64,000 nucleotides of DNA from Desulfohalovibrio reitneri (lineage in GTDB: Bacteria > Desulfobacterota > Desulfovibrionia > Desulfovibrionales > Desulfovibrionaceae), in contig NZ_JOMJ01000003.1 in assembly GCF_000711295.1 (NCBI RefSeq), positions 199,001-263,000 of the forward strand, written 5' to 3'. The notes under the pieces were generated by a model. That model was not told where the DNA came from. It saw only the letters and a list, made by a program, of their open reading frames with translations, and ran no database searches. A program made the position numbers and the translations under genes. Positions 35,205 to 42,954 of this stretch are shown one piece after another (position 1 is the first letter of the stretch; every line of letters begins with the position of its first letter).

Positions 35205-36491
35205 ATGGCACGCCAAACGATCCCGTCCGGCAATCCTTTCGTCCGGCTCGACACGCTGCGCCGTCTGGCCACCGGCCGACTGCCCGGCCAGGTGGTTATC
35301 CAGTACACCGAGCGTTGCAACGCGGACTGCGCGCAGTGCGGCATGCGGCGCTCCAACGCCTTCAAGCGGTCCACCCTGGACCAGGACCGCGTCAGGCGGC
35401 TCATCGACTCCATGGCCGCCAAGGGAGTGCGCTCCATTTCCTTCACCGGCGGGGAGCCCCTGCTCTGCCTGGAGCGGATAGCCCCCCTCATCCGCCACGC
35501 CCGGCGGGCAGGCATCCCCTACACCCGCACCGGCACCAACGGCTACGTTTTCGCCGGAGCGGACAAGCCGGGGCGCGCCGACCGAATCGCCCGGGTGGCC
35601 GATGCCCTGGCCGAGGCAGGAGTGTACACATTCTGGATAAGCCTGGACTCGGCCGACCCGTCCACCCACGAGCGCAATCGGGGGCTGCCGGGCGTAGCCG
35701 AGGGGCTGGCCAGGGGGCTGGAGATTTTCCATCGGCGCGGCCTGTACCCCGCGGTGAACCTGGGCATCAACCGGTGCACCGGCGGGCCCGAGCCCCTGCC
35801 GCGCCCCGTGCCCGGCGAACCATTCGACGAGGCGGCCTTCCGCCAGCGCGCGTTGCTGGCCTTCAACCGCTTCTACCTGCGGGCGGCCGAGCTTGGCTTC
35901 ACCATGGCCAATGCCTGCTATCCCATGAGAGGCGGGGACGATGCCGATACCGTCTACCGGGCGGCAAGCCTGGACGACCGCGTCAACTTCACCCCGCGCG
36001 AGAAGAAGCCGCTTTTCGAAGCCCTGACCGAGGCCATCCACGCGCACCGCTCTCGGCTGCGTATTTTCTCGCCCCTGTCCGCCCTGCTGGCCTTGCGGCG
36101 GCAGTACGGTGGCGACGCGGCCGAGAAGCCCGCGCCGTGCCGGGGCGGGGTGGATTTCTTCTTCATCGGCGCCGCCAACATGGACACATTTCCCTGCGGC
36201 TACCGGGGCGGCGAGAACCTGGGCAAATTCTGGGACATGGATCTTAACGCCCTGGGGCCGGACCCGGACTGCCTGCTGTGCGACTGGGAGTGCTTCCGCG
36301 ACCCCTCGGAAATGGCCTGGCCCCTGACGGGGCTGTTCCGCAGCCCGGTGGCCACCGTCTCGCGCCTGGCGCGCGACAGGGAGTGGCGGCGGACCTGGCT
36401 GGAGGATTTGCGCTACTACCGCGCCTGCGGCTTCTTCGACGGCCGCGAGCCGCCGGACCGCCACGCCTTGGCCCGGTTCGCCCGCACCTGA
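35205..36491 (+). CDS. Radical SAM protein with SPASM-like cysteines, unknown substrate
   Basis: A 428-residue radical SAM enzyme. The cluster motif is YTERCNADCAQCGMRRSNAF, followed by [16 protein letters not shown] (SAM-binding GGE) and WISLDSADPSTHERNRG. The C-terminal part has further cysteines (KPAPCRGGVDFFF, DTFPCGYRGGENLG, CLLCDWECFRDP) that could hold an auxiliary cluster. ATG at 35205 is preferred (GGTGGA upstream); in-frame ATGs at 35154 and 35160 are alternatives. It diverges from the heme operon, which may hint at tetrapyrrole or cofactor work, but nothing in the sequence proves it. Confidence 0.82.
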   Translation: MARQTIPSGNPFVRLDTLRRLATGRLPGQVVIQYTERCNADCAQCGMRRSNAFKRSTLDQDRVRRLIDSMAAKGVRSISFTGGEPLLCLERIAPLIRHARRAGIPYTRTGTNGYVFAGADKPGRADRIARVADALAEAGVYTFWISLDSADPSTHERNRGLPGVAEGLARGLEIFHRRGLYPAVNLGINRCTGGPEPLPRPVPGEPFDEAAFRQRALLAFNRFYLRAAELGFTMANACYPMRGGDDADTVYRAASLDDRVNFTPREKKPLFEALTEAIHAHRSRLRIFSPLSALLALRRQYGGDAAEKPAPCRGGVDFFFIGAANMDTFPCGYRGGENLGKFWDMDLNALGPDPDCLLCDWECFRDPSEMAWPLTGLFRSPVATVSRLARDREWRRTWLEDLRYYRACGFFDGREPPDRHALARFART

Positions 36492-36500
36492 GGCGGGCAA

Positions 36501-36542
36501 CGGAAAAGGCCCCGCCGGATGCGCCCGGCGGGGCCTTTTCCG
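36501..36542. terminator. Bidirectional intrinsic terminator
   Basis: An 18-base stem (CGGAAAAGGCCCCGCCGG and its complement, 36501-36518 with 36525-36542), with A-rich and T-rich arms, sits between the converging radical SAM gene and the lipoprotein gene and can serve both. Confidence 0.85.
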
Positions 36543-36574
36543 TTTTGTTCGCCGCGAAACCATTCCCGCGGAGT

Positions 36575-37323
36575 TTACTCCGCCGGTTCCTCACCCCGCG
36601 CGGGGGCGGTGGAGGCGGGGCGGACTGTTCGCCGGCGGGTTGCCGTTCGGATTGCGACGGCATGTTGCGCAAGTCGCCGTGCGTCCTCGCCCAGTCCCGC
36701 ACTTCGAGTCCCATGGTTTCGGCGATGCGGGTGATGACGGCGTGGACCGGCTTTTCCGGCAGGCGGTACTCGCGCTTGAAGAAAATGTAGTCCTCGGTCA
36801 TGACCGCCTCCATGCGCCCGGACTGGGCCATGGACCACAGCATTTGCCCGGTCACGGCGTCGAAGATGTCCAGCCGGAAGGCCACGGCCGAGTCGCCGCC
36901 CCGGCCGCCGTCGATGAAGTGGGTTATCTCGCCCGAGGCCACCAGGTCCGCGCCCTTGCGGCGGGCCGCCCGCGCCAGTGATTGCCGGTCGTGGTAGTAG
37001 ATTGACTCGTCGTACTCCTGCGTGCCCAGGACTTCCATGCGGGTCCAGGCCTGCCACACGGACTGCGTTACCTGCCGCCCGATGAGCCGGGGGTTGTTGA
37101 TGTCCACCCGCAGGACCATTGGCGTGAAGAGCAGCGAGAGCTCCTGGCGCGGGGCCTCGCCCGGCCGCGCGTAGACGGCCAGGCGGGACGTGTTCACCCG
37201 CTGGTCCAGAAGGACCTTGTGGGGTTCGGCCACGCGGGGCTGCACGTTGGAGCAGCCCGCCAGCAAAAGCAGGCCGAACAGGGCGGAAAGGAAAATCGCC
37301 GCCGGGCGGAATGTCGGTTTCAT
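36575..37323 (-). CDS. Putative lipoprotein, unknown function, with a likely frameshift near the 3' end
   Basis: The product starts MKPTFRPAAIFLSALFGLLL with the lipobox LLAGC. The mature part has a CsgG/TolB-like look (ARRKGADLVASGEITHFIDG, VAFRLDIFDAVTGQMLWSMA), with a strand-helix order typical of periplasmic nucleotide-binding-like lipoproteins. After QPAGEQSAPPPPPP the frame runs on without a stop across the terminator and into the neighbouring gene. In an adjacent frame the text reads ARGEEPAE and stops at 36575, just before the terminator, so a one-base error or mutation in the C/G-rich proline stretch (about 36600-36625) is likely. The ending at 36575 is my restored reading. Confidence 0.6.
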
Positions 37324-37363
37324 GACGCTCTCCGGGTTGCCGTTGGGCGGCGGAGGCGGACGG

Positions 37364-37699
37364 CTACTGCAGGCGGGACGTGGGCGCTTCGGCCGAGCCC
37401 ACCTTTTCCAGAAGCTGCTCGCGCGAGCGGTGCAGGCTGTCGCGCAGCTGCCGCCGTTTCTCCTTGGAGAGTTTGCGGAAGCGCTTCTTGTCCGCCAAGT
37501 CGGCCAGCTGGTCCATCTCCGCCTGGATGCGCCTGAGTCTGGCGTGCAGCTTGTCCTTCTCCCCGCCCAGGGCTCCGGCCGCCCGGGCCAGGTCCCCCAC
37601 CTCGCGGGCCAGGGCGGAAATGGCCTCCGGCCGCAGGCCGTCCCTGTCGGGAGCGCGGCCGGTCAACCGGGCCAGGAGGGCGCGCAGGCGGTGCAGCAT
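37364..37699 (-). CDS. Small coiled-coil protein of unknown function
   Basis: A 111-residue, strongly basic and helical protein (ALGGEKDKLHARLRRIQAEM, KRFRKLSKEKRRQLRDSLHR). Heptads suggest a coiled coil across most of its length. There is no signal peptide, cysteine or known motif. ATG at 37699 follows GGAGA. It lies between the Yip1-type membrane protein and the lipoprotein on the same strand, with short gaps, so it may belong to one envelope-related transcript. Confidence 0.55.
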   Translation of the reverse strand: MLHRLRALLARLTGRAPDRDGLRPEAISALAREVGDLARAAGALGGEKDKLHARLRRIQAEMDQLADLADKKRFRKLSKEKRRQLRDSLHRSREQLLEKVGSAEAPTSRLQ

Positions 37700-37743
37700 G
37701 TCCGTTCTCCGTCGCGTCTGTCCCCGTTGAGCAAGGAACGTGC

Positions 37744-39009
37744 CTACGCCGCCCCCGGCGCCAGGGAGAAGGCCGTGGTGGCGATGGCCACCAGGGCCAG
37801 CAAAGGCAGCAAAAGCCCCAGGATGACCTGCCCAAACCCTGTCTGGTGCACGGCCCGCAAGCCCCGAATGAGGATGAAGAAGGACCAGGGCACGGCCGCC
37901 ACAACACCCAGGAAGGGCACCACGAAAAGGACCGTGGGGGCCACGCTGTAGGCCATGACCCGGAAGGTGCCCTCGAAGCCTCCTTTGGCGGCCTGGAGGA
38001 TGACCAGGCTGACGTGGATGACGGACGTCAGGAAGAATATCTGGATGACATCCATGAACGGCCGCACCAGCACGCTGAGGATGGGCGCGGACAGGCTGGA
38101 GTTCAGGCCGCTGGCCATGTCCTGCATGGCCGGGCTGTTCACGCCCTGGGAGAGGTGTTCCCAGGCCGGGCCAACCCAGGGCAGGGAGAGCAGGTAGGAG
38201 AGCAGGGAGACCAGCACGTAGAAGGCCAGGGGGCGCAGCACGCCCTTGCCCAGGGGCATGGCCTCGAAGAAGAGGGTGGGGTGGAACATGACCCGGGTGA
38301 TGGTCTCCCACAGCCCCTTGAAGAAACCGAATTCGTTGAGTTGTTCCCAGGGCGGGGCCACACTGGGCGGAGCCTCGGAGACCGGCTCCCAGTGGGTGCG
38401 CTCGCGCTCCCGCTCGCGGCCGGAGCCGGACTGACCTCCGGAGCCGCGCAGGGGCGGCTCGTCCTCGGGCAGGTCCATGGACTCCAGCCGGTGCCAGATG
38501 TCGCCCCGCTGCTCCCCTTCGGAATCCGGGCGGCGCGGCGGGGCGCGGTCCTCGTCCTCCTCCTTCGGCTCCGTGGACACGGGGTGGCTGGGCACCTCGT
38601 CCGCTTCTGGCGCGTGGGGTCCGGGCCGGGCCTCCTCAGCGGGTTCCTCTTGCTCCATGGACACGGGCTGCCAGGGAGCGGGTGCCTCGTTGCCGGATGG
38701 GGACGGTGGCGTATCTTCGGTGGGGGCGGGCTCTTCCGGCTCCGCCGGCTCGGCGGAAACGGGCTCCCCGGGCTCAGGCTCGGAAGCCTCGGGCTCGACG
38801 CGCGGCGGTTTGGGTTCCTCCCGTGGCGGCTCGGGGTGCTCGGCTTCCTCGCGGGGGGGCTGCGGCGCCGGCTGGCCCAGCTCCACGATCTCGCCGTCGA
38901 AGGTGAACTTGGTCTTGCACTTGGGGCAGGTGGCCTTGGTGGCCGTGGCCGGGATCTTCTCCCGGGGCACGTCGCGGCTGAAACCGCAGTTGGGACAAAC
39001 TATCTGCAT
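37744..39009 (-). CDS. Zinc-ribbon protein with a C-terminal Yip1-like membrane domain
   Basis: A 421-residue protein in three parts. The N-terminus is an MJ0042-type zinc ribbon (MQIVCPNCGFSRDVP and ATCPKCKTKFTF). About 180 residues of Pro/Glu-rich low complexity follow. The C-terminal 200 residues form a Yip1-like domain with five membrane helices (GLWETITRVMFHPTLFFEAM, then PLAFYVLVSLLSYLLSLPWV, IQIFFLTSVIHVSLVILQAA, VAPTVLFVVPFLGVVAAVPW). Such proteins are common in Deltaproteobacteria; their role is not known. Confidence 0.78.
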   Translation of the reverse strand: MQIVCPNCGFSRDVPREKIPATATKATCPKCKTKFTFDGEIVELGQPAPQPPREEAEHPEPPREEPKPPRVEPEASEPEPGEPVSAEPAEPEEPAPTEDTPPSPSGNEAPAPWQPVSMEQEEPAEEARPGPHAPEADEVPSHPVSTEPKEEDEDRAPPRRPDSEGEQRGDIWHRLESMDLPEDEPPLRGSGGQSGSGRERERERTHWEPVSEAPPSVAPPWEQLNEFGFFKGLWETITRVMFHPTLFFEAMPLGKGVLRPLAFYVLVSLLSYLLSLPWVGPAWEHLSQGVNSPAMQDMASGLNSSLSAPILSVLVRPFMDVIQIFFLTSVIHVSLVILQAAKGGFEGTFRVMAYSVAPTVLFVVPFLGVVAAVPWSFFILIRGLRAVHQTGFGQVILGLLLPLLALVAIATTAFSLAPGAA

Positions 39010-39038
39010 GCTGCTCGAAGCCTCGGAGTTTATTCGCC

Positions 39039-39851
39039 TTACCCTGTCCCCGGGGTCGAATCAAGGTTGGTCCGGGGAGTGGGCTGGACTGTGTAGAAGG
39101 GGTCGGCGCGGGTGGTGTAGAGCCGCCGCGCCCGCTGCAGGTGGCTTGTGGACAGGGGGCCGGATTTGACCCCCGCTCCGGCCAGGATGGAAAAGACCAC
39201 GTCCCCCCACGGCGAGATGAGGCAGGAGTGGCCGGGCATGACCCCCAGCGGGGTCTCGCCCACCGCGTTGCAGGACAGGACGAAGGACTGGTTTTCGATG
39301 GCCCGGGCGGCCAAAAGCCGCCGCCAGTGGGTCAGCCGCGTTCGCGGCCATTGGCCGGGCACCAGAAAGACGTCCACACCCTCGGCGGCCTGCACGCGGA
39401 ACAGCTCGGGAAAGCGCAGGTCGAAGCAGATGGCCCCGCCCAGGCGCAGGCCCTGCCACTCCACGATATCCACATCCGTCTCGCCGGGAGTGAATACACG
39501 GCTTTCCTCCACGCCGGGAAAGAGGTGCTGCTTGCGGTAGATGACCCGGGGCGCGTCGCCGTCCGGGTGGAAGAAGTACAGGGTGTTGTGCAGGCGGCCG
39601 TCCCGCTCCTCCCAAAAGCTCCCGGCCAGGGCCTGTTCCGATTCCGAGGCGAACTGCTGGATGCGGGGCATGGCTTGGCGGGTGTTCTCCAGCCATTCCT
39701 GGCGGCGGGGGTAGTCGAAGCCGCCGATGACCAACTCCGGCAGCAGCCACAGGCAGGGGCCGTCGCGCCAGGCGATCTCTTCCAGCCAGGGACGCAGGCC
39801 GTCCCAGTCCTGGACCACGGGAGTCTGTATCGCGCCGAGGGAAAGTTTCAA
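39039..39851 (-). CDS. Nitrilase-superfamily amidase (omega-amidase-like)
   Basis: A 270-residue carbon-nitrogen hydrolase. The catalytic Glu is in LWLLPELVIGGFDYP, the Lys in RVIYRKQHLFPGVEE and the Cys in LGGAICFDLRFPELFR, completing the E-K-C triad. The family start KLSLGAIQTPVVQDWDG is preceded by TTG at 39851, with GGAGG five bases upstream, so TTG initiation is likely. The closest functional type by motif is the YafV/Nit2 group acting on alpha-keto acid amides; other amides are possible. Confidence 0.85.
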   Translation of the reverse strand: MKLSLGAIQTPVVQDWDGLRPWLEEIAWRDGPCLWLLPELVIGGFDYPRRQEWLENTRQAMPRIQQFASESEQALAGSFWEERDGRLHNTLYFFHPDGDAPRVIYRKQHLFPGVEESRVFTPGETDVDIVEWQGLRLGGAICFDLRFPELFRVQAAEGVDVFLVPGQWPRTRLTHWRRLLAARAIENQSFVLSCNAVGETPLGVMPGHSCLISPWGDVVFSILAGAGVKSGPLSTSHLQRARRLYTTRADPFYTVQPTPRTNLDSTPGTG

Positions 39852-39862
39852 AACGCCTCCGG

Positions 39863-39894
39863 AAAAACAAGCGGACCGGCCGCGCCGGCCGGTC
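39863..39894 (-). terminator. Intrinsic terminator after the flagellar glycosyltransferase genes
   Basis: A nine-base stem GACCGGCCG/CGGCCGGTC with a three-base loop (39894-39874) is followed leftward by a T-rich run (39870-39863). It ends the fliD-fliS-glycosyltransferase transcript. Confidence 0.7.
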
Positions 39895-39906
39895 GAGAGG
39901 GGGATA

Positions 39907-41087
39907 CTAAGACCCCTTGGACGGAAGGACAAGGGCTTCCGGAGAGCCGCCGGGGACGGGGGTCGAGCCGGGCAACTCCACCAGGGGGCGGCTGGGGTAG
40001 TCGGGATTGAGCATGTGGGACGGTCCCCCGGCTTCCCTGAATCGGTCCAGTTTGGCAAGGATCTGTTCCGGGGTCTTGCGCAGCCTCGATTCGTGCAGGA
40101 TGGCCGGGGAGCGCAGCAGGGCGGCCGGGCCCTGGTGGCCGGTCAGCCGCTCGTGCACGGGCCGCTCGAACCGGACGGATTCCGTGCGGCGGAACAGCCG
40201 CAGCTGGACGTCCGGCCACAGGCCGTAACCCACCTTGGCGTGCTCCGCGTCCGGGTAGAGGGTGGCCCGGGGCAGGGCCAGGGCCTCGGCCGGGGGCGCG
40301 GCCAGCACCCGGCGCACCTCCTTCCAGCCCCAGTCCGGCAGCAACTCGTCCCCGTCCAGAAACAGCACCCACTCCCCGGCGCACAGGTCCAGGCAGGCGT
40401 TGCGCTGGGCTGCGAAGTCGTCCAATGGCCGCGTCGCATCAGTTAGCCTGGGGTCGTCCGGAAAAGTGTGCGGACGGCGGCCGTCCCAGACCACGGCGAT
40501 TTGCTCCACCCAGGCCGGAATCTGGGCGAAAAAGCGGTCCAGGCCGGGTTCGTCCGGATGGAGGATGGCCGCCAGGGTGAGGTTCGGTGTCGGTCCGCCG
40601 GAAGCGTCGACCGCCAGCCAGGGCAGGGCGACGGCCGCCTCGCGCAGGGGGGCCACTCCGGCGCGCTCGTCCGGGGACAGCTCGGGGTTGACCAGGGCCA
40701 GCGGGGCGGGGAAGCCGGGCACGCCCAAACCGGCCTGGGCCAGAGCATGGCATGGGCCAGGGGGGAGGCGTCGGCCAGCACCTGATGACGGCTGTCCGGC
40801 CCTGACCAGTCCGGGCCCACGGTCCGCGCCAACTCCACATCCGGCTCGGAAACCAGCAGGGCGGCCTCGTCGGGCAGCTCCCGGGCCACGGCCCCGGCCA
40901 CCGCCCCCGAGGCCAGCCCCAGCAGGAGCAGGTGCGGCGGGCGCAGGCGGGACCAGGCGCGCAGCAGCCGCCGGGTCATGTCGTGGAGCCGGTCGGGGGA
41001 GGGCGGTTCGGGCGGTGTGCGTTCAGGACCCAGCCTGAAGCCCATCTGCGCCCGGGTGTGCAGAAAGAAGGGATGCGCCGCGGCCAT
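39907..41087 (-). pseudogene. Family 2 glycosyltransferase, frameshifted
   Basis: The N-terminal part (MAAAHPFFLHTRAQMGFRLG, then PHLLLLGLASGAVAGAVARE) runs to DASPLAHAMLW. One base is then missing near 40738-40746; in the next frame the sense continues AQAGLGVPGFPAPLALVNPE and runs to the stop at 39907. The catalytic part has TPNLTLAAILHPDEPG, NACLDLCAGEWVLFLDGDE (DxD-type motif) and LFRRTESVRFERPVHERL. Whole length would be about 393 residues. A base-call error is as likely as a mutation. Position next to the flagellin genes suggests flagellin glycosylation. The 65-base overlap with the preceding gene leaves the start uncertain (41045 or 40979 possible). Confidence 0.65.
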
Positions 41088-42165
41088 GGCCGGAACCTAC
41101 GCCGTGGGAGGTCGGCTGGGCAAGCACCCGGTCGTAGATTTCCTCCAGGCGGGCAACCACCGCGCGGGCGTCGTACAGCCTTCGGGCCTTTTCCCGCCCG
41201 GCCCGGCCCATGGCGCGGGCGTGTTCCGGGTGGCGCAGCAGCCAAGCCACGGCCTGGCCGTACTCCTCGGCCGTGGCGGCCACCAGTCCGGTGCGGTCGT
41301 GCTCCACCAGTTCAAGCTGGGCGTTGTCGCGCAGGCCCTCGCTGGGGTGGGTGATCACCGGCAATCCGGCGGCCATGGCCTCGGCGATGACCATGCCGAA
41401 GCTCTCACCAGCTGCGTTGGCGTGGGCGAAGACCGAGCACCCGGCAAGGAATGCCGCCAGCTCGTCCTCGCCCAGCACCGGGTCGAGCCAGTCCACCGTC
41501 TCGGCGACGCCCAGTTCGCAAGCCCGGGCGCGGGCCTCCTTCGTGCCGCCGATGACCCGGTAGCGGGCCTCGGGGACCTCGGCCAGCAGGCGGGGCAGCA
41601 TGTCCATGGCCAGGGGCGACCACTTGCCCGGATCGGCCCGGGAGATGCGGCCCACAACGGGACGGGAGAAGTCGGGTTCCACATGGGCGTAGGCGTCGGT
41701 GCGCACCGGGTTGTACAGCACGTCGTAGCGCGGCCCTTCCACGTCGATGGAGTGGACCAGCCCGTAGCGGCGGCGGCAGAACTCGGAGACGAAAAGGATG
41801 CGGTGGGCCAGACGTCCCAGCGGCGAGGGGTCGTGGCGGCCGAAAACGTTGGTTTCCACCACCCGGAGAACGCGCGCCAACTTCAGCGGCCGCATGAGGT
41901 CCGGCTCGGGCCAGCCCGCTCGGTGGACGTGGACGATGTCCGGACGCAGGCGTTGCAAGACGGGCAGGGGATCGGGGCTGACGCGCACCTCCACCCCGGC
42001 TTCCTGCAAGAGGCGGCGGCGGGGGCCGTCCTCAAGGGCCAGGACGACGGGCTGGAAGCGGTCTCGGTCCAGGCCGGAGGCCAGGATCTGGAGGGTCTTT
42101 TCCGTGCCGCCCGGACCCAGGGCCCTGGCGTAGTGCACCACCCGCGCGGGCCGGGGGGCGGACAC
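41023..42165 (-). CDS. Family 4 glycosyltransferase
   Basis: A 380-residue GT-B enzyme. The N-terminal acceptor domain has VVHYARALGPGGTEKTLQIL and RPDIVHVHRAGWPEPDLM. The donor domain has PVVGRISRADPGKWSP, RYRVIGGTKEARARACELGV, and the E-x7-E region HANAAGESFGMVIAEAMAAG. Activity on a nucleotide sugar is expected. It starts four bases after the fliS stop region (fliS ends the other side at 42169) and lies among late flagellar genes, which points to glycosylation of flagellin or its assembly partners (inference). Confidence 0.85.
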   Translation of the reverse strand: MSAPRPARVVHYARALGPGGTEKTLQILASGLDRDRFQPVVLALEDGPRRRLLQEAGVEVRVSPDPLPVLQRLRPDIVHVHRAGWPEPDLMRPLKLARVLRVVETNVFGRHDPSPLGRLAHRILFVSEFCRRRYGLVHSIDVEGPRYDVLYNPVRTDAYAHVEPDFSRPVVGRISRADPGKWSPLAMDMLPRLLAEVPEARYRVIGGTKEARARACELGVAETVDWLDPVLGEDELAAFLAGCSVFAHANAAGESFGMVIAEAMAAGLPVITHPSEGLRDNAQLELVEHDRTGLVAATAEEYGQAVAWLLRHPEHARAMGRAGREKARRLYDARAVVARLEEIYDRVLAQPTSHGVGSGHGRGASLLSAHPGADGLQAGS

Positions 42166-42168
42166 GGC

Positions 42169-42936
42169 CTAGGCCCCGGAGTTGAAGTAGGCGGAAACGG
42201 CCCGTCGGCGAAGGATCTGGGCCGGGGACAGCGGACCTGTCCGAGCCGTCTGCTCCTGGTCGCCGGAGTCGGGATGGGCCTCCTGGGCGGCGGGGTGCGC
42301 GGACGCCTGGGCCGGTTGCTCCTGGGAGGCGGTCCGCTCGGCGGCCTGTTCGGCCTGCGGCTGAGCCATCCCGTTCGCCTCGGGGCGTTCCTGGCCGCTT
42401 TCCGGAGAGGCCTCCGTCTTGGGCCTGGTCTTGCCGTAGGCGCCCACTCCGCGCGGGGCGGACTGGCCGCCGAGGCCCTCGCCTGTTTGGCGGGCGGCGG
42501 CAGCGGCCGCTGCCGCCGCGCCCAGGCTGGGCGGACGTGAGGCGGCCTGCTGGCCCTGGGGCTGGCCGCCCTGCTGGTCGCGTATCTGGGCGTAGGCGGA
42601 ACGCAAGCCTTCGAGGATCTTGATGACCTCGCGCACGGCGTCGGCGTCCAGCTTCAGGTTGGCCTGCAGGAGTTTGGAGTTGCAGTAGAAATAGAGGCGG
42701 GAGAGGTTCTCGGCCAGTTCGCCGCCCTTCTCTTTGTTCAGGCTGGACTGCAACTCGTTGATGATGTCCGTGGCCTTGCCCAGCTCGATGCCCTTCTGCT
42801 TGACGTCCTTCTTTTCGATGCTCGTGATGGCCTGGTTGAGGAACTTCACGGCTCCGTCGTAGAGCAGAATGAGGATGTCGCTCTGGCTGGTGGTGTTGAC
42901 CTGGGTGTGCAGGTACGCCTGTGCCGCGTTTTGCAT
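42169..42936 (-). CDS. fliS: Flagellar export chaperone FliS with a long C-terminal extension
   Basis: The first 125 residues are typical FliS: AAQAYLHTQVNTTSQSDILI, LLYDGAVKFLNQAITSIEKK, LSRLYFYCNSKLLQANLKLD and VIKILEGLRSAYAQI. FliS binds the flagellin C-terminus in the cytoplasm and prevents early polymerisation. About 130 extra residues follow, rich in Ala, Gln, Pro and Glu, with a run of nine alanines, ending AQILRRRAVSAYFNSGA. Normal FliS is about 120-140 residues, so the tail is unusual. It lies 18 bases after fliD. Confidence 0.9.
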   Translation of the reverse strand: MQNAAQAYLHTQVNTTSQSDILILLYDGAVKFLNQAITSIEKKDVKQKGIELGKATDIINELQSSLNKEKGGELAENLSRLYFYCNSKLLQANLKLDADAVREVIKILEGLRSAYAQIRDQQGGQPQGQQAASRPPSLGAAAAAAAAARQTGEGLGGQSAPRGVGAYGKTRPKTEASPESGQERPEANGMAQPQAEQAAERTASQEQPAQASAHPAAQEAHPDSGDQEQTARTGPLSPAQILRRRAVSAYFNSGA

Positions 42937-42954
42937 GTCCCGCTCCGTTATCGC

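Noticed and set aside
36244..36574. C-terminal extension of the lipoprotein frame to 36244
   Set aside because: It crosses a strong terminator and the neighbouring gene with Arg/Pro-rich nonsense; the stop at 36575 in the adjacent frame is more sensible.
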